Part shown: one piece after another, positions 45,547 through 54,156 of the stretch | Layout: each line of letters starts with the position of its first letter | How positions within the stretch are numbered: position 1 is the first letter of the stretch | Source of the DNA: Neobacillus ginsengisoli | Lineage (GTDB): Bacteria; Bacillota; Bacilli; Bacillales_B; DSM-18226 | NCBI RefSeq assembly: GCF_030813055.1 | Contig: NZ_JAUSTW010000002.1 | Location: 248,001 to 312,000 of the forward strand | Length of the DNA stretch: 64,000 bases | Direction of reading: 5' to 3' | The notes under the pieces: generated by a model | What the model saw: only the letters and a program-made list of their open reading frames with translations | Database searches by the model: none | Told to the model about the DNA's origin: nothing | Position numbers and translations under genes: made by a program

Positions 45547-46422
45547 CTATTTTTTCTCGATGATGACGAATAAAACACCAGTAAGAATTAGGATGGAGCC
45601 TATCCAAAAGGTTACACCTATGTTCTCTCCTAGAATAAGCCATCCGAGTAATGTCCCAACCACGGGTTGAAAGAAGAAAAATAGCCCCCCACTTGAGGCG
45701 TTAAGCATTTGTAATCCACGATTCCAAAGTAGAAATCCCCCTGCTGTTGATACAATACCCAAGTACAAGACTCCTCCCCAAATGGTCGGATGAGTCAGTT
45801 GAGAGATATTAATTGCGTGTAACCTTGGCAAAACCAAAGGGGTCAACACGATTAGGGCTACCAAGATGGAATAGGTCGTTACCACAATTTGTGAATAATC
45901 ACTCGGCACACGCTTTACAAGTACAGACATGAGTGCCCATGTTAAAGCAGCAATAAGCAGTGAAATACCACCAAGTTTACTGGACAAATTCACATGACCG
46001 ACTCCAACAATGAGAAAAACCCCAATTGTCGCTAAACAAACGGAGAGTACCTTTTTTAACGTCAACCGTTCTTTAAGAAGTAAGCGAGCAAAAATAACCA
46101 TAAATGCTGGTGTTGAAGAAGTTATAATGGCTCCCATTTGTGCTGAGGATAGCATTGTACCAGTTTCCTGAGTAACTATTGAAATGGCGTTACCAATGAC
46201 CCCAATGGCTATGATTATTAAGAAATGACGTTTATCGATTCGCCATTTTTGACGTGTTATCAAGCCGATAATGAGAAGTGCGACAATAGCCACTAAATAT
46301 CGTATCCACACAAGTTCCAGTGGAGGTATGACCGATACTACAATTTTAACAACAACGTACATACCACCCCAAATACTGGAAGCCAACGCTAAATATATAG
46401 AACCTAATATGGTGTTTTTCAT
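45547..46422 (-). CDS. EamA/DMT-family transporter
   Basis: 291-residue drug/metabolite transporter with ten helices in two EamA repeats (residues about 10-140 and 150-288). Landmarks: SSIWGGMYVVVK near the N-terminus, a second repeat beginning LGGISLLIAALTWALMSVLVK, and PVVGTLLGWLILGENIG. Likely a small-molecule or amino-acid exporter. A 165-nt leader with a short ORF precedes it. Confidence 0.92.
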   Translation of the reverse strand: MKNTILGSIYLALASSIWGGMYVVVKIVVSVIPPLELVWIRYLVAIVALLIIGLITRQKWRIDKRHFLIIIAIGVIGNAISIVTQETGTMLSSAQMGAIITSSTPAFMVIFARLLLKERLTLKKVLSVCLATIGVFLIVGVGHVNLSSKLGGISLLIAALTWALMSVLVKRVPSDYSQIVVTTYSILVALIVLTPLVLPRLHAINISQLTHPTIWGGVLYLGIVSTAGGFLLWNRGLQMLNASSGGLFFFFQPVVGTLLGWLILGENIGVTFWIGSILILTGVLFVIIEKK

Positions 46423-46493
46423 TTTTTATACCCTCCGTCTTTTATTTAGGTCGAAAATGCCCCTAACGGAGAGATGTAGTCACCTTCACCCCA

Positions 46494-46550
46494 TTAAGAG
46501 CAGAAGCGTGCTACTGGTACATCGTTTTCAAATAATGGAGTCCAATACAT
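46494..46550 (-). CDS. 18-codon leader ORF upstream of EamA
   Basis: ATG after AGAGGTGA, reading MYWTPLFENDVPVARFCS then TAA, followed in frame by WGEGDYISPLGAFST. Good ribosome site, 72 nt before the transporter. Either a regulatory leader peptide or a stub of a gene broken by a stop. Confidence 0.45.
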   Translation of the reverse strand: MYWTPLFENDVPVARFCS

Positions 46551-46729
46551 TTTGATTCACCTCTAGTCCGATCTAACTACAATTATCTTTGTTTTATTGT
46601 AGCAGAATATTAAGATTTTTAACATGTTTGATGTCTTAGCCTATAAAATCCCCGAAATGTCAGCGAGAGCCCATATACAAAAGCAGCTTGTTTTATCAGG
46701 CTTCTTAAGAAATTCATATACTGAGAGTT

Positions 46730-46770
46730 AGATTGTGAAAAAATGCACTTAAAGTAAAGGGTACTAAATA
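46730..46770 (+). repeat. dispersed repeat, right module
   Basis: AGATTGTGAAAAAATGCACTT then AAAGTAAAGGGTACT. Between azlD and the EamA leader. Confidence 0.75.
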
Positions 46771-46836
46771 ACTACCTTCTTAAACTTATGGTTAGAACTC
46801 ATTTTAAAATTTTAAATATACCAGCGTGGTTTGTTA

Positions 46837-47160
46837 TTAAATAAAAAATCGTAAGACAGCCATTAAAACGACACCACTAATAACAGTAATTGATAAACTT
46901 TTTGTTCGCATAGCAACCAAAAGAGTAGGTATTATCACGATAATAACTGACCAGTTTATTTTTAATGAATGATTAGTTTGAATAATGAAGCTCTCTACTA
47001 CAAGAGCTGTAAGAATGCAAACAGGTACGTAAGACAGCCACTTTAATACTGGTTCTGGTAGAGTCATATTCCGAACCACTAGAAATGGAACAATTCGTGG
47101 AATAATGGTTACTAACGCACATCCAAGTATCACCATCACGGTTGTTAAATTAATACTCAT
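46837..47160 (-). CDS. azlD: branched-chain amino acid export/transport subunit AzlD
   Basis: 107-residue membrane protein with about four helices; LVTIIPRIVPFLVVRN and a WLSYVPVCILTALVV segment are typical of AzlD. The ATG overlaps the azlC stop (ATGA), so AzlC and AzlD are made together. A much longer upstream reading is not credible. Confidence 0.92.
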   Translation of the reverse strand: MSINLTTVMVILGCALVTIIPRIVPFLVVRNMTLPEPVLKWLSYVPVCILTALVVESFIIQTNHSLKINWSVIIVIIPTLLVAMRTKSLSITVISGVVLMAVLRFFI

Positions 47161-47882
47161 TTTTCTGTCACCACCCCAATAGTAGCTACGATAATAGTAG
47201 CTATGATAACAGCTAGGTGAGATGGAATGAAAAAGGATAAAGTAATCATAGCTGTGATCATATAAATAATTAAACATAAGTAATGCTTTAATTTTGAGGA
47301 TATAATGCTTTCTAATTGTAAAATGAGTAAAGCTAAAAACATTGCTATTAAAGCAAAGTCTAAGCCAAACATTTCTGGATTAGAGATCCAATTACCAAAG
47401 ACGGCACCGATCACGCAAGATATAATCCAACAAATGTAGGCAGTTATATTTAAACCATTCATCCAACGATCATTAATTTGTTCACCTTTTATAATTTTAT
47501 TAGAGGCAACACCAAATGACTCATCTGTAACAAGTAATCCAATACCTACATTCTTTACCAAAGAATATTTTGTAAAGTGAGGAGCAAGAGTTGCACTCAA
47601 AAGAAAATTTCGTAAATTTACGATAAAGGTTGTTACTATAATTGCTGAAATGGAACTATTAACCGCTAACAAAGCGCATATGATAAATTGAGCTGATCCG
47701 GCATAAACCAGCGTTGATAATAAAGTAATTTCTATTATGCTCAGATGAGAAGATACACCTACTATTCCAGCTGCCAAACCTATACTAATGTATCCTAACA
47801 AAGTCGGTATACAATCTTTCATTCCTTGTACGAACGTTGGGCTCATCTCTTTTACGCTACCTATCGCTTTTTCTGTAATCAC
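47157..47882 (-). CDS. azlC: branched-chain amino acid export/transport subunit AzlC
   Basis: 241 residues, about seven helices; GMKDCIPTLLGYISIGLAAGIVG and VYAGSAQFI are AzlC signatures. GTG start with GAGGGGATATA before it. Forms a two-component exporter with AzlD, probably for branched-chain amino acids or analogues. Divergent from its likely regulator. Confidence 0.94.
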   Translation of the reverse strand: MITEKAIGSVKEMSPTFVQGMKDCIPTLLGYISIGLAAGIVGVSSHLSIIEITLLSTLVYAGSAQFIICALLAVNSSISAIIVTTFIVNLRNFLLSATLAPHFTKYSLVKNVGIGLLVTDESFGVASNKIIKGEQINDRWMNGLNITAYICWIISCVIGAVFGNWISNPEMFGLDFALIAMFLALLILQLESIISSKLKHYLCLIIYMITAMITLSFFIPSHLAVIIATIIVATIGVVTEK

Positions 47883-48004
47883 TATATCCCCTCTTTTTTC
47901 AACATATTACACGCGTGTTTGTTATAGCATACAATAATTTGTTAAAACAGACAACAGTATGTTATCATATAAGCAATACTACTTGTATTTGAGGGAGAGT
48001 CATT

Positions 48005-48559
48005 ATGGATACTATACAAACTATTATTTCGGAGAACCTTGTCAAAATCAGAAAAAGTAGGAATCTCACCCTTGATCAAGTTTCTGAATTAACAGGGGTT
48101 AGTAAAGCTATGCTGGCACAAATAGAAAAAGGGAAATCCAGCCCAACTGTTACTACTCTTTGGAAAATTGCCAATGGTCTTCAGGTATCTTTTTCTATAT
48201 TTCTGAAAGAAGACAAGCCACAAGTAAAGAAAATAAGCATGGAACAATTAGAGACTCTTACAGATAATGAAGGAAAGTATATTGTCTATCCTTTTTTCCC
48301 TTATGACCCAGAAAAAAGGTTTGAAATTTACATAGTGAACCTTGAACCAGGATGTATACATGACTCAAAAACACACTTAGGAGAAGAGTATATATTAATA
48401 AAAGAGGGTGAACTAATAATTGAGCTTGAAGGGGCGAAACATGAACTGGTTTCAGGAGATGCAATGCAATTTACAGGAACGATAACACATAAATATATAA
48501 ATTCTTCAAAAAAATTAACAAGTTTTTTCCTATTGATGTACTACCCAGATCCAGAATGA
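48005..48559 (+). CDS. XRE-cupin transcription regulator
   Basis: 184 residues: N-terminal HTH (KIRKSRNLTLDQVSELTGVSKAMLAQIEKGKSSPTV, visible helix-turn-helix 21-50) and a C-terminal cupin domain (EYILIKEGELIIELEG...YINSSKK). Divergently transcribed from azlCD over a 122-bp spacer rich in near-palindromes such as AACATATTACACGCGTGTTT, so it probably controls azlCD in response to an amino-acid effector. Confidence 0.9.
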   Translation: MDTIQTIISENLVKIRKSRNLTLDQVSELTGVSKAMLAQIEKGKSSPTVTTLWKIANGLQVSFSIFLKEDKPQVKKISMEQLETLTDNEGKYIVYPFFPYDPEKRFEIYIVNLEPGCIHDSKTHLGEEYILIKEGELIIELEGAKHELVSGDAMQFTGTITHKYINSSKKLTSFFLLMYYPDPE

Positions 48560-48740
48560 TAAACACTTAAAAATGCTTATAAATAAACATTTTGTCGTTT
48601 ATATTAATGGTAAATAAATGTGAGTACACTTAAAAAATATTATTAATGGGTTAATGGTTAAAGACAAACGATGAATATCTTATACATATCAAGGTAACAT
48701 AATCCCGCTTTAGAGGAAGTTAATTTCCTCCAGAACATAG

Positions 48741-48777
48741 AAACGGCAAGGAGTTATAATCACTGCCGTTTTTTTAT
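48741..48777 (+). terminator. terminator
   Basis: AACGGCA and TGCCGTT arms, 15-nt loop, T-run of seven. Confidence 0.82.
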
Positions 48778-48787
48778 ATTCACATTT

Positions 48788-48904
48788 TTATACATCTCCA
48801 TCACAGTAATGTTTTACGGAACCGACTGTTTTTGCAGCCTGCATAAAACTTGGCATATCCTTAGCATATAATATCCTCGTTTTGCCGTCAGGACCCCATA
48901 TTAA
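48788..48904 (-). pseudogene. 3' end of a lost gene
   Basis: Frame ILIWGPDGKTRILYAKDMPS, then FMQAAKTVGSVKHYCDGDV and TAA. Composition is clearly protein-like. It opens at the edge of the repeat copy at 48902, which replaced the upstream part. Not recognised. Confidence 0.5.
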
Positions 48905-48950
48905 GATATTCTACAATCGGGCGCTTTAATACAGCAACGAAAAAGCCTAA
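48902..48950 (+). repeat. dispersed repeat, left module
   Basis: AGATATTCTACAATCGGGCGC followed by a different hairpin (GGCGCTTT ... AAAAAGCC). Truncated copy. Confidence 0.75.
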
Positions 48951-49083
48951 ATACTTTAAATACACCTGATTTTCATAGTAAAGATAACCGCATTTTCCTG
49001 ACTCTACCCCAACAATATGTATTATTAAATAAAGGAATTTTGCTTTCAGTAAAGAAAGTATAAATAAAGAAAAAAGTGAGGGG

Positions 49084-49611
49084 ATGAAAAAGATTTTAGA
49101 ACGAAGCAACCATACCATTCAGATTAAACCTTGGGAAGATAAGGACCTTGATTTACTTTTTCGTATAAACGCTCCAGAGATGATGCAGCATCTTGGAGGT
49201 CCGGAAAGTAAAGAGCAAATTTTGAATAGACACAAACGGTATCTGGAGCTTAATAGTAGAGGATGTATGTTCAGCATTATATTGTTACCTGAGTTAGAAC
49301 CAGTAGGCTCAGTTGGTTACTGGCAAACTACTTGGAACGATGAAAGTATATACGAAACTGGATGGAGCGTCCTACCCTCTTATCAGGGGAAAGGAATAGC
49401 TACAATTGCAGTGAAGTTAGCAATAGAAGAAGCATCTGCCGAGAACAAGTATAAATACATTCACGCTTTTCCTTCAATTGATAATCCTGCTTCAAACGCA
49501 ATTTGTCGGAAGCTTAGCTTTCAATTTATCTCCGAATGTGGATTTGAATACCCTCCAGGGTGCTTTATTCGATGCAATAATTGGCGTTTAAATTTAATTC
49601 CAAGTAAATAG
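49084..49611 (+). CDS. GNAT acetyltransferase (RimJ-like)
   Basis: 175-residue GNAT_3-type enzyme. Core: IKPWEDKDLDLLFRINAPE, TGWSVLPSYQGKGIATIAVK (acetyl-CoA loop QGKGIA), and NPASNAICRKLSFQFI. ATG after GTGAGGGG. Acetylates an amine on a small molecule or protein; substrate unknown. Confidence 0.9.
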   Translation: MKKILERSNHTIQIKPWEDKDLDLLFRINAPEMMQHLGGPESKEQILNRHKRYLELNSRGCMFSIILLPELEPVGSVGYWQTTWNDESIYETGWSVLPSYQGKGIATIAVKLAIEEASAENKYKYIHAFPSIDNPASNAICRKLSFQFISECGFEYPPGCFIRCNNWRLNLIPSK

Positions 49612-49652
49612 TTTATTTAAAGTTTAGCTTAATATAAAAGCTTATTAAATTA

Positions 49653-49803
49653 TAGGGCGCTATTCTTAAATAAGAAGGTGCCCTTTTTAGATTGGGCCAG
49701 ATAGTAGAGCAGCAACATTAAAGTAACTTCGATATTTGTGTTAATATATAGATGAGATTTTGAAGGTTTCTCTTAATCAAACTAGAAGTTTAGTTCAATA
49801 AAA
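49653..49803 (+). repeat. dispersed repeat, full-length copy with terminator-like hairpin
   Basis: TAGGGCGCTATTCTT pairs with AAGAAGGTGCCC and runs into TTTTTA, so this copy likely terminates the GNAT transcript. Right module near 49762-49803 (TTGAAGGTTTCTCTTAATC, AGTTTAGTTCAATAAA). Confidence 0.75.
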
Positions 49804-49850
49804 AGTATCTTTGGTTGTAATGATATACTTTTAAAAAATGGGGAGATAAC

Positions 49851-50144
49851 ATGATATTAGAAGTTGCTATGCTTCAAGTAAAGCAAGGTATGGAAGAGGA
49901 ATATGAGGAAGCATTTCGTCAGGCATCGAAAATCATTTCTTCAATGAATGGATACATATCTCACGAATTACAGCGTTGTATGGAAGTTAAGGGTAAATAT
50001 TTACTTCTAGTGAAGTGGGAAACATTAGAAGATCATTCAGTTGGATTTAGGCAATCAAACGAGTATCAAGAATGGAAAAAACAATTACATCATTTCTATG
50101 ATCCATTTCCAACAGTTGAACATTTTGAGAAAATCCGCCTTTAA
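49851..50144 (+). CDS. antibiotic biosynthesis monooxygenase (ABM) domain protein
   Basis: 97-residue dimeric alpha/beta ferredoxin-like protein. ILEVAMLQVKQGMEEEYEEAF and GYISHELQRCMEVKGKYLLLVKWE are typical of ABM domains; HxxF-like FPTVEHFEKI closes it. Probably a quinone- or haem-type monooxygenase; exact reaction unknown. GGGGAGATAAC precedes ATG. Confidence 0.88.
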   Translation: MILEVAMLQVKQGMEEEYEEAFRQASKIISSMNGYISHELQRCMEVKGKYLLLVKWETLEDHSVGFRQSNEYQEWKKQLHHFYDPFPTVEHFEKIRL

Positions 50145-50146
50145 TA

Positions 50147-50185
50147 GTTGATATTGTACTAACGGATGGCTTTAGTAAAATAACT
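50147..50185 (+). repeat. dispersed repeat, right module
   Basis: ATATTGTACTAACGGATGGC then TTTAGTAAAATAACTAAGG. It starts at the ABM stop codon. Confidence 0.6.
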
Positions 50186-50221
50186 AAGGAGCCATTTTTT
50201 CAAGCTCTTTCGCATTTTTCA

Positions 50222-50300
50222 ATATTCCATAATCGGGCGCAATTCTGCAGTAAGAATTGTTCTCTTTATTTATGTTAAGGGCCATTAAGTTGAATAAGAT
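50222..50300 (+). repeat. dispersed repeat, left module
   Basis: ATATTCCATAATCGGGCGC, hairpin CAATTCT/AGAATTG, TTCTCTTTATTTATGTTAAG, GGCCATTAAGTTGAATAAG. The hairpin differs from the 51431 copy by one compensated pair. Confidence 0.8.
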
Positions 50301-50364
50301 CACTTTTATTTTCTAATGAAGGTAAAATGCAAATCTCGTCTATATAAACGCCATTATCGGTAAT

Positions 50365-50398
50365 AAAAAAAGGATCTTCGATTAGAAAATCCTTTTTC
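50365..50398. terminator. bidirectional terminator between ABM and MBL genes
   Basis: AAAAAGGAT and ATCCTTTTT arms, 13-nt loop; longest T-run on the minus strand, so mainly for the MBL gene. Confidence 0.82.
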
Positions 50399-50456
50399 AA
50401 TTTTATTTGAACTAGCATTCGTTAGCGGAACATGGATTACACCTAATTTGATCGAA

Positions 50457-51206
50457 TTAAAGTTGTATCATTTCAATCAAACGTTCATGAACACTGTTAT
50501 CAAATAAACCGCCATGGTAACAAATAATTTTTTCTATTTCAAATGTTGATAATAATTCGATTGATTTAATTGATTTTTCAATATCCAATGTATATTTTGG
50601 ATTAGATGGATATAATTTTCCGTTATTTATAATTAATGCATCTCCAGCTATTAGGGTTTTACTTGCTTTATGATAAAAACTTAAATGTCCTGGGGTATGA
50701 CCAGGAGTATCTATTACGATAAATCCCCCACAAAAGGGCAACTCTTCTCCTCCCCTAATAACATGGTCTACCTTCGCTTTTGGTGGATTTTCTAATCTAA
50801 ATTTGAACGCATTACGGAATTCTTCTGGTATTTCAGGAGGTAAGGATTCCAAAGCTTTGGATATCGCTTCAGGAGTAATTTTCAGAATCCTTTTTTCACC
50901 TTGAATAAATGGTTTTTCAATTGCACTAGCATATACATCTATTTTATTTTGAGATTCTTCCAAAATTATTGGTAAACTCCCAATATGGTCTATATCTTGA
51001 TGGGTAATGAATATTTTATTAAGTTTTTCAAAAGAAACACCTGCTTTTTCAATACTTTCACGGATATCATTTAATTGTCCAGGGAATCCTGTATCAACTA
51101 AAATCATATTCTCTTCATCCCATATTAAGGTAGGATGAATGACATTAGCCTCTCCCATAGAATTCATTGTAAGCTCTAACATTTTAATATTATCTTTCAC
51201 TAACAT
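50457..51206 (-). CDS. MBL-fold metallohydrolase
   Basis: 249 residues. The zinc motif HxxxDH is THQDIDHIG near residue 80, with further ligands in DTPGHTPGHLSF and AGDALI and a late CYHGG. Start ATG at 51206 chosen because GGAGGGGG lies directly upstream; the longer reading has no site. Hydrolase of unknown substrate; not closely like class B beta-lactamases. Confidence 0.88.
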   Translation of the reverse strand: MLVKDNIKMLELTMNSMGEANVIHPTLIWDEENMILVDTGFPGQLNDIRESIEKAGVSFEKLNKIFITHQDIDHIGSLPIILEESQNKIDVYASAIEKPFIQGEKRILKITPEAISKALESLPPEIPEEFRNAFKFRLENPPKAKVDHVIRGGEELPFCGGFIVIDTPGHTPGHLSFYHKASKTLIAGDALIINNGKLYPSNPKYTLDIEKSIKSIELLSTFEIEKIICYHGGLFDNSVHERLIEMIQL

Positions 51207-51257
51207 AAACCCCCTCCAGAAAGTATTAATTTCTAATGCCAGTTCAATAATACTCAC

Positions 51258-51682
51258 AAATGCTCAATTGGTCAATATTAAAATATTTTATTATATCATA
51301 AAAAATATTTTTTGTCAATAATTATGCTTGCTTTTTTAAATTTAATTTCATTCTATTTTTTAACAATACACTTTTAAACGGAGAACGAAAATTTCATAAG
51401 AAATAGTACTGATATAGGATTCCTTTATATTTAGATATTCAACAATCGGGCGCAATTCCGCAGAAGGAATTGTCCTCTTTCTTTATGTTAAGGGCCAGAT
51501 TGTTGAGGAACGTTTTCAATGATATTGGAGATTTATGTAAAAAATATCATGGAGTTGTGAAGGTTTTCACTTAAACAAACGGACAGGTGAGTGGGATATG
51601 TTTGTAAACCAATTTACATTCATTGGGGGAATTTAAATGGCAAAAGGACCATATAAAATTATGAAAGGAGGAGAGTCATAAA
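51258..51682. other. intergenic region with full repeat and short ORF
   Basis: Upstream of MBL (minus) and of the lactonase-like gene (plus). Contains a full repeat copy (51431-51600) and a 14-codon ATG ORF (51637, MAKGPYKIMKGGES) whose last codons contain the ribosome site of the next gene, so translation may be coupled. Confidence 0.5.
51431..51600 (+). repeat. dispersed repeat, best full-length copy
   Basis: AGATATTCAACAATCGGGCG, hairpin CAATTCC/GGAATTG, CTCTTTCTTTATGTTAAG, GGCCAGATTGTTGAGGAAC, then GGAGTTGTGAAGGTTTTCAC and TTAAACAAACGGACAGG. Used here as the reference for the family. Confidence 0.85.
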
Positions 51683-52792
51683 ATGCAGATAATGAACAAT
51701 TTTTTTCGTGCACGTGCGAGTATGGTGTACATGATGACCAATAATGAAGTAATGAATCAAATTATTGCCTTTTACATAGACATGAATGGAATGCTCACTT
51801 TTGTGGGTTCCTACCCAACCTATGGAAGAGGTACCGGTACAAGGGAAGTTTCCACTGCAACAGCAAACGATGGCGTCGACCCCTTAGCGTCACAAGGCGC
51901 CCTAACTTTGTCCCGTGATGGACGTTTCCTACTTGCAGTTAACGCAGGCAGCCATAGTATCAGTAGTTTCATCATAACCGATAGCGGAGCACCTGTTCTC
52001 GTCGATGTAAAGCCATCAGGAGGTACCCAGCCCAATAGCGTAGATGTGTTTGGTAATCTTCTCTATGTCTCCAATGTAGGTGATGCCGCAAACAATTTTG
52101 CATCAAATATCACTGGTTTTCACATAGATGATAACGGAAGCCTTGCTCCTATTCCCGGATCCACCCATTCTCTCAGTACCTTCAATGCACAGCCAGCGCA
52201 GGTTCTCTTCACTCCGGACGGCAGTAAAATCGTTGTCTCCGAGCTTACATCAAACCATCTCAGTGTATTCCATGTAAATAAAAATGGTACGGTTACAGGA
52301 CCAATCGTTAATAATTCTTACGGTCAAGGACCATTGGGTGCTTATTTTCTATCCTCTGGAATCCTCTTAGTTACTGAAGCAGTTTCAAATGCTCTGTCAT
52401 CTTATTTATTGAGCAACGACGGTATCCTTCATGTGATCAGCGGCTCTGTACCAAACGGATATAAGACTGCTTGTTGGGTTGTAACAACAAGGGATGAACG
52501 TTTTGCCTACACTGCCAACACCTTAAGCGGCACCATCTCCACCTACCAAATCGATCCCAATGGAGCACTGTCGGTGGTAAGGCATATTACCAGTACACCG
52601 CCAGGTACAGCACCAGGTCTTCCGATGGATGTTGGAGTGAGTAAAGATGGACGGCATTTTTACACCCTTAACGGAAATCAGGGTACAGTGTCAGTATTTA
52701 ATATCCAAAATGATGGTAGTCTAGTAAGATTGCAGGTTGCTTCCTGGACCAACTTTCCTTACTTTGGATCGCAAGGTTTAGCTGTTCTTTGA
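51683..52792 (+). CDS. lactonase-family beta-propeller protein
   Basis: 369 residues of repeated blades (LTLSRDGRFLLAVNAGSHSISSF, VLFTPDGSKIVVSELTSNHLSVF, TTRDERFAYTANTLSGTISTY, VSKDGRHFYTLNGNQGTVSVF, each shown in part) typical of the seven-bladed 6-phosphogluconolactonase/YncE-like family (COG2706). No signal peptide. Enzyme activity not established. GAAAGGAGGAGAG before ATG. More GC-rich than neighbours, suggesting acquisition. Confidence 0.85.
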   Translation: MQIMNNFFRARASMVYMMTNNEVMNQIIAFYIDMNGMLTFVGSYPTYGRGTGTREVSTATANDGVDPLASQGALTLSRDGRFLLAVNAGSHSISSFIITDSGAPVLVDVKPSGGTQPNSVDVFGNLLYVSNVGDAANNFASNITGFHIDDNGSLAPIPGSTHSLSTFNAQPAQVLFTPDGSKIVVSELTSNHLSVFHVNKNGTVTGPIVNNSYGQGPLGAYFLSSGILLVTEAVSNALSSYLLSNDGILHVISGSVPNGYKTACWVVTTRDERFAYTANTLSGTISTYQIDPNGALSVVRHITSTPPGTAPGLPMDVGVSKDGRHFYTLNGNQGTVSVFNIQNDGSLVRLQVASWTNFPYFGSQGLAVL

Positions 52793-52900
52793 TTCTATTG
52801 GGTTCACCATACTTGTGTGGAACAGAAAAATACAGGAGTTGCTATAAATAAGTCTTCCGATACTGGTGGCTTTTGTTATAAGACAACATAATTTCCAGCA

Positions 52901-52945
52901 AGATTGTGAAGAAATATACTTAAACAAACTGGGTGCTATAGTTTC
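52901..52945 (+). repeat. dispersed repeat, right module
   Basis: AGATTGTGAAGAAATATACT then TAAACAAACTGGGTGCT. It runs towards a terminator hairpin 10 nt later. Confidence 0.8.
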
Positions 52946-52955
52946 ATAACACATG

Positions 52956-52977
52956 GGCTGTTACGGCAGTCTTTTTT
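52956..52977 (+). terminator. terminator after the beta-propeller gene
   Basis: GGCTG and CAGTC arms (one G-U) with a TTACG-type loop, then six T residues. Confidence 0.75.
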
Positions 52978-53051
52978 CATTAATCGTTATTGAACGTTAG
53001 TTAAAGAAGTAATGACAAAATAAGAGGTATATAACAAGGAGAAAGTGAGAT

Positions 53052-53336
53052 ATGGAGTATATTTACGTTGAATGGATACATAACTTTATTGATGACCCAG
53101 TTATCTTAATATCTGAAATTGATGAAAACCGATTTGAAAAAAGGAAAATTGAAATATACAAAAACGGTAAAATCGGCTTTGCCTACAACAATGTTAAAGT
53201 TATGGGAACTCGATTATCAACTGAACCGATGTCAAGTCTAAATGATATTTCGTCTGATTCTCAATTTTCACCTAAAGTTATAACTAAAGATGTATTTGAA
53301 AAGTATTGGAATGAAAATGTAGTACCTCTTATTTAA
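53052..53336 (+). CDS. DUF6881 protein
   Basis: 94 residues, soluble. EYIYVEWIHNFIDDPVILISE, with DENRFEKRKIEIYKNGKIG, and a terminal TKDVFEKYW fit the DUF6881 pattern, a small domain often seen among immunity-type orphan genes. Function unknown. AAGGAGAAAGTGAG upstream. Own terminator follows. Confidence 0.8.
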   Translation: MEYIYVEWIHNFIDDPVILISEIDENRFEKRKIEIYKNGKIGFAYNNVKVMGTRLSTEPMSSLNDISSDSQFSPKVITKDVFEKYWNENVVPLI

Positions 53337-53346
53337 ATAACTGAGT

Positions 53347-53380
53347 GCATTACTTCAACAATGTGGTAATGCTATTTTCT
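53347..53380 (+). terminator. terminator after the DUF6881 gene
   Basis: GCATTAC and GTAATGC arms, 12-nt loop, TATTTTCTT tail. Confidence 0.8.
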
Positions 53381-53412
53381 TATTCAAGTAACGGACAGGT
53401 TTGTTGAAGAAG
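53380..53412 (+). repeat. dispersed repeat fragment
   Basis: ATTCAAGTAACGGACAGGTT then TGTTGAAGAAGG, matching the AACGGACAGG segment of the 51431 copy. Confidence 0.5.
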
Positions 53413-53584
53413 GCTATCCCTTTGGTATCGGTCTCTTACTCTACTGAACTAAGCGTTCAGAGGGGGAGTGGAGTAAGTAAATAAATTTGCATAATTACAT
53501 TCATTCTTGTATATAATTGGTTGGAATGTTTTTTGAAAATTCACTATATATTTCGGAAAATTCATTGGAAGGAGTGATCAATAC

Positions 53585-54088
53585 GTGCCGTTTCAGTACA
53601 ACATTATGGAAGGTCTGCCTGAAGGTAACGTGTTAAACTCTATTGCCGCTTTAGTCGCATTGGTATTCAATGATGGACCTATACTTCGGGTTGAAGAGGT
53701 TGAGCAGTATTATCGCAACAATAAGGTCTCAATCCCATGGGTAGAAGAAGCTAAGCAACACCATAGGAATATGGTGGTTATCTGTTTTGATGGAGATTGC
53801 CTTGTCGGTTTTAAGATGGGTTATCAAATAAAGTCGAAGGAATTCTATAGTTGGTTGGGGGGAGTTCGTCCGGATTACAGGAATAGAGGAATCGCATCGG
53901 AACTCATGATAATGCAACATAACTGGTGCAAAGACAATGGATATGAGTCTATACGAACTGAAACCATGAATCGCTTTCGAAACATGTTAATTTTAAACCT
54001 GCGACACGGGTATAATGTCACAGGAACCTATACAACCAGAGAGGGTGATACCAAAATCATTCTGGAGAAACCTCTCGTAGATTCGTGA
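53585..54088 (+). CDS. GNAT acetyltransferase
   Basis: 167 residues; GTG start with AAGGAGTGATC upstream. Acetyl-CoA loop VRPDYRNRGIASELMIMQH (R-N-R-G-I-A) and terminal LNLRHGYNVTGTY are diagnostic. Substrate unknown. Confidence 0.9.
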   Translation: MPFQYNIMEGLPEGNVLNSIAALVALVFNDGPILRVEEVEQYYRNNKVSIPWVEEAKQHHRNMVVICFDGDCLVGFKMGYQIKSKEFYSWLGGVRPDYRNRGIASELMIMQHNWCKDNGYESIRTETMNRFRNMLILNLRHGYNVTGTYTTREGDTKIILEKPLVDS

Positions 54089-54156
54089 GGCGTTTTGAAA
54101 AGTTCTAAGCTGAGTTGATAAAGAATCAAAGAAAGTTATAAAAAGGAGGGAACACT

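Larger units (their letters stand above)
46423..46836. other. EamA leader and azlD downstream region
   Basis: Holds the EamA promoter (extended -10 TGCTACAAT on the minus strand at 46596-46604), an 18-codon leader ORF, and one repeat copy near 46730. No other gene. Confidence 0.5.
48560..49083. other. intergenic region with gene scrap and repeat
   Basis: Contains a terminator (48741-48777), a short minus-strand coding scrap (48788-48904), and a repeat fragment. The terminator is 180 bp after the XRE gene and may close its transcript. No intact gene. Confidence 0.5.

Noticed and set aside
50457..51206. MBL-fold protein as a beta-lactamase or AHL lactonase
   Set aside because: The HxxxDH motif supports only a generic MBL hydrolase; nothing specific to those activities is visible.
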